Position numbers and translations under genes: made by a program
Shown here: positions 51,332 to 61,400 of the stretch, in pieces
Layout: each line of letters opens with the position of its first letter
Position numbering within the stretch: position 1 is the first letter of the stretch
The notes under the pieces: generated by a model
What the model was told of the DNA's origin: nothing
Database searches by the model: none
Seen by the model: only the letters and a program-made list of their open reading frames with translations
Assembly (NCBI RefSeq): GCF_013373865.1
Contig: NC_050477.1
Span: 4,734,869-4,798,868 of the forward strand
Origin: Monomorium pharaonis
Lineage: Eukaryota > Arthropoda > Insecta > Hymenoptera > Formicidae
Reading direction: 5' to 3'
Length of the DNA: 64,000 nt

Positions 51332-52435
51332 GTGAGTATCCTTCTTTCTCTCTCTCTCTCTCTCTCTTCATGCTTTGGTATATTTCTTTGTTGAAAGCGC
51401 AGAGCGCCCGGCTTTATTAAAGAAAGCAACATTGAGAGAAGCTCATCTCGCGATCAGACATCTTATTAAACGTAGAGTAAAACATTCTCTGGAACACGCT
51501 TTCGGAACGCGTTGAGGGATTTAATTAAATTCATTCCTCGATTCGCTCGCTCTGTCTCTCCCTCCCCTCCCCCGTCATCGGTTTATTAAATCCCCGAAAC
51601 TGAAACAATTCAAGCGCGCCTAACATCGGCTCGCTCGCTCGCTCGCTCGCTGGCCTCATTTTTCTTTTTCGGAAAGATATTCGGATCCGACCTAAATAAG
51701 CACGTCGCGAATAATCCGAGGAATACACGATGGCGGCGATTGCTAGTGCCAGTTTTTGTTTCCAATCTGACTATCGACCGCTCTTTTCATCTGCTCTTCT
51801 TTAGACGACTCTATCGGAGTCCCGCCCCGGGGAGAACAGCCGGAGATATTTTTTTCCTCCCCCTGGTAGAAGAAGAAGAAGAAGAAGAAGAAGCAGAAGG
51901 AGCTTTTTTTGTACACTCTCGTAGTCGATCGTCTCTTTTATCATTCAACGTGAATTTTGCGGCGGGAAATTGGTATGCAAACCCAGTTACGCAAACTAGT
52001 CTGCGTAATTCACTTTTCTTTCGTCGCGGAAGATCGATCTCTATATAATTTTTACATCGAAACGATGATAAAGTGCAAGTAGATTCGATTGTATATTTAC
52101 TCGGGCGAACGGTACTTCGCGGAAGGAAAAAGAAAAAGGAGTATCGAAATCCAAGAACTGAGACGACATTTTTCAATTAATTAATTTTTAGCTTCGGGGA
52201 TTATGGTCTTTCATTGCGCCGTCACGTCTTCGAATGACGTTCCGATTGGTGAGGCATACGGGCTGCGAAAGAAGCATTTTATCGGCACACACATCACGTT
52301 CGTTTTCAGGTCGAAATCAAGCGAGTCCGATCGACAGGCGTGTGACGTTCGAAACGTCGCGACGCATTAATGTCTCGCATACACTCTCTCGACACGATCG
52401 CGCAGCCCGTTATTAAATGGGCCAAATAGGCCGTC

Positions 52436-52466
<31 letters not shown>

Positions 52467-55400
52467 ATGCCGATCGACCTCGTGTGTCAGCGATTGGTTT
52501 CTAGCTTTCTCCTCAGCGGGCCGGCGGCGTATCTCTCTCGTCGCAATTGTCCCTTCGATTAATATCACGCGCGTGACGTCTGTCGCGGAAGTTGCGCTAT
52601 ACAAGTCGCGCGCGCGCGCGCGAGGTCGTCGGTATATCTGCCTCGACAGTGCGAATCTCCGGTGGTGCGGGTCACGCGCGATACGACCGATCATTTTCGA
52701 AATTGCGAGTTAACTTTTGTCTTTCCTTCCACGTGACCCAAAAAACGCGTGTCGCGTTTATTTCGGATGGAATTTCTTTCGTCCGTTCAAGCGAACGCAA
52801 CCAATAACCACGCCGCAGGTTCCAGAAGCTCGCGCTTCTCCTCCGCAGCCGGTGCCTTCTGCAAAAAGCAAGGCAAACTTCTGTCGATGTTTAATCCGTC
52901 GTTTTTATCGGCCCCGCCGGGGAGCTCTGACTATCAGAGGCGCAATTAGCCGTCTGTCCGATCGCGAGGCTGTGGCTTTGAAAATTTGAGTAGCCACTTG
53001 TTGAGCCGTTTGCCGTCGTTGCCGCTGCCGCAAGATTTGCATTCCTTTTTCCGCGGCTTTTTCGCCGTTCCCATCTCGATCGGAAAATAGCTGCCGCTAG
53101 CGGCATCGACCCTTTAACGTTGTCGTTTACAACCACTTGTTGAACGGCGAACGTTTGTTACGTCGGTTCTCTTCGCGCGATTGTTACGAAATTCTCGTTC
53201 TCCTTTGCGACGAGTCAGAGGTTTGCCTCGCGAATTTTATGAAATAAGTGCGGATATCAAGAATGATATTTTACTTTTTTTAACGTGCATCTAAATGCCG
53301 GTTTGTGACATAATTATTAGAATTATTAAAATATTGGAAATATCGAACTTGCCGACACGATGCTCATCTATCGAAATATGATCGATACGATTTTAGCAAA
53401 AAGTGACTTGTATTATTGAGACCATAACAATTGTTGAAATTTTTACACTATGAGACTCTTGATTAACTAGTAAAATAGAATTTGAATAACTATTGATTAA
53501 ATTTTTTTGTTTTATTGATGTGATAATGTTGGACGTAACTTGTCGGACAATTAGACTGCAATTAACCTGCCATTTTTCAATGGTTGCCCGTAACTTTTAT
53601 TAGTTTCTTTGTAGTATTCGATATGAGCATATTAGAAAACTACAATAAAATACAATGCAAACAAATACCCCCAAAAATGCTGTAACTATTTATATAATTT
53701 TTGTTTATCGCGTTTTAAAGAGTAAGTGAAAGTAAGATGCCATATAAATCTCTAACTCCAACTTTTTCTCAATTTTCTCAGAAGCTTTCAGTCAATTTCC
53801 GGTCAATTTCCATTTGAACTTTCAATATGATATTAGTTTCGCCTCAAATAATATTCTATGTAATCTTTAAACAGATTGAAGCATTTCGATCATAGAATTT
53901 CCTCTTTAAGAATTTCCTAGAGTTATACGGCGATTCGATTCTCTCGTGTCAATTATGAAAGCGCCGCCATTCGCGCGATATCTAATTCCCGCTGAAATTT
54001 TTGAGAGTTAAACTTCAACGGTAAATTGAAAGGATGTTTCATATATATATATATCGCAATCTTTGCCCGGCCTGTGCCGAGAAGATTGGCGTGAATTATT
54101 CGATTTCCAGCCGCTTTGAAACCCGGCGGCGTTTCGTTACGCAAAGTGTCGATGTTATAACGTGCCTCTCGCGTCGTGATCTCTAATCTCTTCTCCCCCC
54201 CCCCTGCCCTCCTACCCCTCCCAATCGCGCTCGCCGCAGTCGCGAGAATAGGAGGGAAGCGCGCGATTTGCCCGGGAATATCATTCGAGGGTATTCGAGC
54301 TCTATACGCGTCGCTAGAGAGACGAGATATCCGCGCGCCGGATAATCTATTAAAAGTCCGTCTTTTTTTCTCTCTTCCCCCCTTCCTCCCGTCGGTTTCT
54401 AATCTCTTGGCGTCTCAGCCTGCAACGTAGATTAGCCGTATACCGTTAACCTTTGAACGACAGTTAATCCCCCGATCCGGTAGGAAGACGATCCTTTCCT
54501 CGGCCGCGCGGCGGGAGTAAAACGCCCGGCCGGCCGCGAATTAACGCGATCGTGAGGACCTGTACCGTTCCTGAAATCACTACCTGCAACGAGGAAATTG
54601 CCACATTGCACCGGTAGTCGACGTCCTGTCCGCTTTTATAGCTACATTAGGCCGGCGAGGCTCTCTCGGCGGCCGGGATTAGATAGGCACTCTCGGACGA
54701 TAGCGCGCGTTGGACGTTTGTCTTACATTAGCGCGGCGATGTGAGGGGCGGGGAGGGTGATGGGTACACTGCACTTATCGAATCTCGCCGCTCTGTGCGG
54801 AGGATAACATTTCAACTGTCCGTATTACTCTTGCAAGAGCGGTATATCGGCCGCAATAAAACGAAAGAATGGAAACCGAGAGATAGACGATGAGCTTCCT
54901 CTCGGGCGAGGCCTGGTTATTATTATTGTAATCCCGTCGCGCCGAGGGGAAGCCACGCGGAAGTGTCACGTGAATTTACACTCTGTATGATCGGCATCCC
55001 GGTTTGCCGAGCAATTTCATGCGGATACGTTCTATGTTGAATAACTTTCCTTCGCCTACCGCCTTGCAAAAAAAGTTTGTCAATATTGTCGTTCAAACAG
55101 AAACGTATTTCCGCCACCGCTCGCCGGCCGCAATAGCGGTACTTATAGCTCCCCCCCCCCCCGGTGCATAAATATTCACCCCGCGAGGGAAACTTCCAAC
55201 GAAACGTTTCATAATTCACAACATAATCCGTGCCTCACCGAGAAAACCAAGAGAAATTGAAAGATCAAAACAGAGCCGTTAAATTTCTCGTCTAAAACAA
55301 AAGGTCTTTTTACGGCTCTAATCCATCGTAATCTCGTAATTTCATTTATTTTAATAATAATACGAAGCGACTTTTAATCATCGGAGAAAAAATACACATG

Positions 55401-58400
55401 TTGTGTTTCATCGCAGGATCATCGCCCAGCCGTCTGGCGACGAACCGAACGACCGAAACCGCCGACGAGAGGATCGCCCCTGTCCCGGAGCCTCCTAAGC
55501 AAAAGGTACGCATTGTGAATTACGATTACAACACGATCAATCATCGGTCGATCGTTCGTTCGTTCGATCGATCGATCGATCGCGGCAGAATGCTTCTCGT
55601 AATTTTCTTTAGCTCCCCGCCCCTCCCTCTCTACGAACGTTATTATGTAATTTTATAGTTTCGTAAGTCCCGGGGACTTGGAAGCTCCCTCAAGCTTTTC
55701 CAGAGCGGAGAACCGTCGAGTCGTAACACGTTGAGTGATAACCCACTCCTCTCGTTAACTTACGCAATCGCCGCGAGTCACCTTTACGCGAAGAAGACAC
55801 GTACCGTGTGTATACCGCGAGACGACTATTCTCGTAAATCGCTTTATTCCGTCGTCGCGCGTCTCTCATCATCTTAACTCATAAACGGATGCGATATCGT
55901 GAATTATAGCGGCGATTGGACGGCGGACTCGCATGAGTCACGTGTTTACGTGACTTCTTCGACGCCGCTCAACGTGTTAATCGATCATCTCTTTCTTCCT
56001 CTCCTTCTAATTTTTTTTTTTCTCCTCCCTCTCACTAATCACATATTGCGCGTTTATTGCGAGACACCGGTCGACACCCATGAAACTCCGCTGTTCATTC
56101 GTTAACTTTTTTTTTTCTCCATAGACGCGTGCCTTTCGAAGCGGAAAAAATCGGATTCAGATTTTCCTCGCGATCGCTGCCGCCTCGAGAATCTCGAGGA
56201 AAGTATCCTCGAGTGTGCGATGTATCATGTATCGCCCGTTCACGCGCGGTTTACCTTGACACCGGCGTCAACAACGGCGACGTTGCAACAACAGACCAGC
56301 GACAAAATGCCATCGCATTCGTCGCGTTTGCGTAATCACGCGCGCATTATCGACGGGCGTGCGCGCGCGCGTGTCCCCCTTTTCCCATTTTTTATATGTT
56401 CGAAAAAATATATACGTATATATATATAAATTCGCCCTTTCTCCATTATCAAGCTCGATGGCAGGTCGAACATGAGAGCGTAGGCGGTGAGAGATAGGTC
56501 TGACGCTCGTCCACACGATCGCACACAAGTACACACACAGAAAAATATCACTCTCGTGCCGAGAGGAGCAGTTACTCATTTTTTAGTTTTCTCCTTTTTT
56601 TTTTCAAGTAACGATCATCTTCGCAAAGAATCGAGCATACATCTTCTTGACGAATAGTCTTAAAATACATTTTTCATTTACTTGATACAAGTTATAATAT
56701 TTAGCTGAAATAAACTTCTGTATATACGCGGAGGAAAAATGTGCACTTGAATTAAATAAATGTCGTTTATATTATGTGTCAGATAATTCACAAGTTCATA
56801 CATCCGTAAATCTATGGTACGTTTGTCACAGGTATTCAAAATATATTCTTGAATCTTAGTAATACTTAATACTTTAATAAAAAATATTGAGCCAAAATAA
56901 AAATACTTATGCATTTACTTATACAGTTTTACAACATTTTTCGAAAGAGTATAAATTTCTAATTTTCACGTGTATGATAATGAGTTTCAAGAATTTGTGA
57001 CAAGTACATCTCAAGACTATTATCGAGAAAATTCTTGGTCGACGATAACCGTTACGTAGAAGAAGAAAAAAATAAATTCAGTAATCGCTTCTCTTGACAA
57101 GGAGAATTGATATTTTTCGGTGTGCACGTAGTAGTAACACGCGCACCCCGCACGGACAGTCGATTACATTTTCGTGTCGATTGCATTCCGGTATTCGTCG
57201 TTTTTTTTATTTTATTTAATGTGTTTGAGAGAAAATCGATAGCAGTGTTTATGCAATGCGGAGCTGTACGTGCTGTTTGCCTTACGTGGAATACTTTGCA
57301 CTCTCCGTGGCTTGTGCCTTCTGTGAATGATCAATTGCGGCCGCTCGTTTCAAAATGTGTTTAGTAGTACCTTTTGTATGTGCGAAAAGTTTTGTCCTTC
57401 TGTGTCAGTTCATGAGAGTTTGTGGCGTCCGAAACTTTTGCGCGCGCGCTTTTTTTCCCCCTTTTTTCCTCTCGGGGTTTCGTGCGGCGACTCGAAAGAG
57501 AGGGTCGCAGGGTCTTCTCGCGGAGATACTCGTAACTGGTTCGCGGGCTCTTCCGTGTGGAAAACGACTCGAGCGGGACACGACGAGGAAGCCGAAGGTC
57601 AGCACGGCGGCGGCGAAGAAACGCTTCGCGCGGTTAGGGTTGGCGTGCACGGTATCTATCTGTCTCGGGGATCCGATTTAGCCGGTGATTTCGCGGCCGG
57701 CAATGATGACCGCTTCTGTCAGTCATGCCGGCCGCCTTCGTGATTCCGATTCCGGATCCTCTCCTTCTCGCGCTTATCGACTATAGCGTCCGCTATTGCT
57801 ACCTAGACCGATACGGACCGATCGTCCTTAATAAGCGGTCGGCGGAGAAAATTTGCATTCGCGCCAACGGCGGAGCGAGTACATGAGAAAAGGAGAGAAA
57901 GAGAGAGAAGTATATCGGGGGGGGAGGGGGGTCCCCCTGATTTCGGGTCAAGTGAATTGCGGGAAAACGAAGGAGCCCCGTAAGAAAATGTTCGTCCGCG
58001 ATATTTTTGCGTTCTGCCAGCTCGGCAGATAGTTATCCACTCTCCTCTCTCCTCGCCCTCGCCGGCCCCGAAACCGCCTTTGCCCTCGTCTTCGTTTTCA
58101 CAGGCACGCGAGCGAACGCTTGGCCTCGAGACACTCGTGCGGCAAGAAGTTACCGTTGTTACCCGGAACGATCGAGGCGTAGTTTGCGCGCTCGCGAATT
58201 TCTTCAAGGTCCCCCCCCTTCCCCCCCCCCGTCGACATCAGCGATGCTCCCGAGCGTTATTTCCGAACAGCCGCGCGAACAAAAACTCTCCGCCCTGTCG
58301 GGAGCCTAGGCCGCTCCTGGAAATGTTGCCCGACTGCTACTGCTACTACTACTACTACTACTACTACTACTGTTACTACTACTGGCCCGTAGAAGTCACG

Positions 58401-61400
58401 CGAAACGTAGGTCGGACTTCCGACTTCCGTTACGAAGTTGCGACAATCCCGATGACAAGACGGGGCAGGACAGCGCGGGCGTTTCGCAGGCAAAGTTCGC
58501 GTGTCTGGTCCGCCGGCAATAGGGCGCGACGCGACGCGAAATTCCGGTTATTACGAGACCCCCGGTTGTTGTTTCTGCGATACCCAACGCGCATATCAAG
58601 TCGGCGCTAATTAGTTGCTATCGCTGCGGTCTCCGCGTTACTCGCTCGCATCGCTCGCCTCGACACACGCGCCGGCTGGCCTCCTCGCTCGAGAGAAGAT
58701 CGACCCGAACGGTCGTCCGCGCCGGTGCTTCACGCCCCAAGTTGCCGAAAGGCCGGGGCGAGGAAACGACGCGTTTTAACGAGTCGTAATTTCCCACGAG
58801 GGGGAATTCACGTCGAAAAGAAACGAGCGCGCGTATCCGTTCTCGCGTGGGTCGAGTTTCGCTCATTACGGCTCTCGCATAATCGCCGCCCGGCCATAGT
58901 TAGAGCGGACACGCGTGAGTCACGGCAAACTCACGCTCTGCGTAGGCTTACGCAAGGCGAAACGCTGCGCGGAACGAGAGGCCAAAACAAAGAAAAACGA
59001 AAGAAAAATCGTGCTTCCGCCCAAAGCCGCGCGCCCAGGGGTGTGAGGTGAAACGAAATTAACCGAGACGGTACGTGTACACCGCGTGCAAACAACCGGG
59101 ACACCGCGGTCCGCGCGTTTTTTAAGCCAAACTTCCCCCCCGGGAAATTGTCTCGCTCGTCGTCTCTGTGTCAATCCCATCTCTCATCGTTTATTTTTGT
59201 TCTCCAGGAGGAAAGCTTGGACTTAATGGGGCAATATAAACCTGAAATATTCTGCTAGAAGGTAATTTCGCTTTGTCGTTATTGTTTTGCTTGCCTATGG
59301 TTGATCGTTGTTGGGTAACTGCATGCTGGCATGCTCCGACATACGCACGCACGCACGCACACACAGAGAGACACATACATACATACATACATACATACAT
59401 ACACATACACGCATGCACGTACAGCGCGAGGATTTAATAATAACACACACGCGCCGTGCAATTTGGAAAAGGATTTACCCTAGCCGGATTATTTGTTTTT
59501 TTTTCTCTCTCTTTCTTCCCCGTTGATAACGGCGGAGGAACGTAGAGGTAGCACCGCGATCAGACGCTGAACTGCAAAAGTCCGGAGGCGGAGGAAAAGG
59601 GGAGTTCAAGTTCGAAGCGAAAAGCTCCTCATGCAGCCTCCACTTTATATATACGTTTCTGCACACGGTGGACAGCCGGGAATGTCTTATTACTGCTACT
59701 CGTAGAAATTGTTACGTTTCCTCGTGTCATGCTAGCTAACGACACTGACGAGCGGTATGGCGTTATTATTCGTCGTGCATTGCGCGCTTTTTTCTTTTTC
59801 CCATACAATACCACCAAACTACGCATAGACGCGCAGGAGTCGTCCAGTCGTCGGATCCGTCTGCGTTTTTTTTTTCTCTCTCTCTCTCTCTTGATGGAGA
59901 ACAAATTCGTATCGTGGAGGGGAAAGGGGCGGCGCAAAAGCCTCGCGAATTTCAACGAGTTGCAGATGCGAACCGTCGTCGTCGTCGTCGACGTCGCGGA
60001 AGTCCCATCACGTTCCCCACGGTCGAGCGAGGAGGGGAAGACTATCGTCGGTCTGTCGGAACAAACGACCCATACGATTGCGTACCGAAGCGTTTCGTTT
60101 CTCCGCCCGTGCTACTCCGAACGACGACTCCGTCGCACCTTTCGATCTCGCTGCGATCGTGAGCTCAGGCCGGATGAATTCCGATGCCGGAAGCGACCGG
60201 GACGAAGAAAAAAAAAAACGGAGAGAGACGCGCGCGCGTCCAACAATAAGCCGAAAGCCCGACCGTCTGGCTCGTCAACCGGTCGGCCCATTTACAAAGT
60301 CAATACGTCATTACAAAAAGATACCCGGTGAACGTGGAAGGTAATTAATCACGGGCGGCGGACTCGCCGGTGCGCAACGTTCTATTTATATGTCATTGCC
60401 GCCGCTCGTTGCGTGCGTGTACTCGGTGCTCACGCACGCACGCACGCACGTAATGGAAATCGGACGCGCGGTCAGCAGCCTTTCCACCGCGAGTTCCACG
60501 CAGTCGAATCGCATCACCAGCGTTTCCCGTCGTGCGAGGTACGTACTACGCGTGCAAGAAAAAAAAAAACGGTAAGGGAACGTCGAAAATTTACTCTCGA
60601 TTTCGTCCCGTTTCTCGAGACAAAGGCATTAATTAAGGAGATTAATTCTCACGCACAACGATTCTCTGTGCGCGATAAGAGAAGCTCCGAAAAAAAAGAG
60701 AGAGAGAGAGGAGCACAATGACGAGGAATACAATAACAAGGTGTCCACGGGGGATTTTCAACGGCGAAAGTTGGCGTTGCACTTAATAATAACAACGCTT
60801 ATCGCCGATCAAATTAATTAATTCGCGCGCTTAATGCCGCTCGAAAAGAAAAATCGATAGCTCGCGACGGGATTTCTACTTTCCTCGCGAGATAATCGGC
60901 GTTTAATTAATCCGCGTCTGATCGCGCGCTAATATGTTGCAGTGGATTTATTAATTCTCGCTTGCGATAACGCCGCGTTGAATGAATGCGTCTGTTAGTA
61001 ATTGACATATAATATTGCGTTTAAACGCAATGTTTACTTAAAATGTGAGGAGAAAGTGATCGCAATGGAAATCGCGAGGCGAATCCCCCCCACCTTTTTT
61101 TTTTGTTGTTCCAACTCGCGGATCGATCGCCGCTTTATTTAACCGCCTATGGAAAACTCATGCACGTGGCGTCGATGAAAGTTTAATGGGGGATCGATCT
61201 TGCGGTTAGCAACCCATCATCCACGCAATTTTTCAGCGAGAAGGATTAGCGTGAGGATTTCAAGTCGGATGAAAAAGAAATACTCGCGGAGATATGTAGC
61301 CTGATTATTATTCATCGCTTTTTAATTAAATCAATTTTCCTTCAACACGAGTCTCATTTCCATGCGATGCGTAATAAATAATCGATAATGAATTTTTCAT

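Noticed and set aside
57327..57743. 138-codon plus-strand open frame in a CpG-rich block
   Set aside because: Two different frames are equally open, with no domain. More likely a promoter-like or leader block.
60453..60538. ATG-started stretch ending at GAG|GTACGT, considered as an alternative first exon of the MICAL-like gene
   Set aside because: It leaves in phase 2, which does not fit the phase-0 LIM exon, and no acceptor or promoter evidence supports it.
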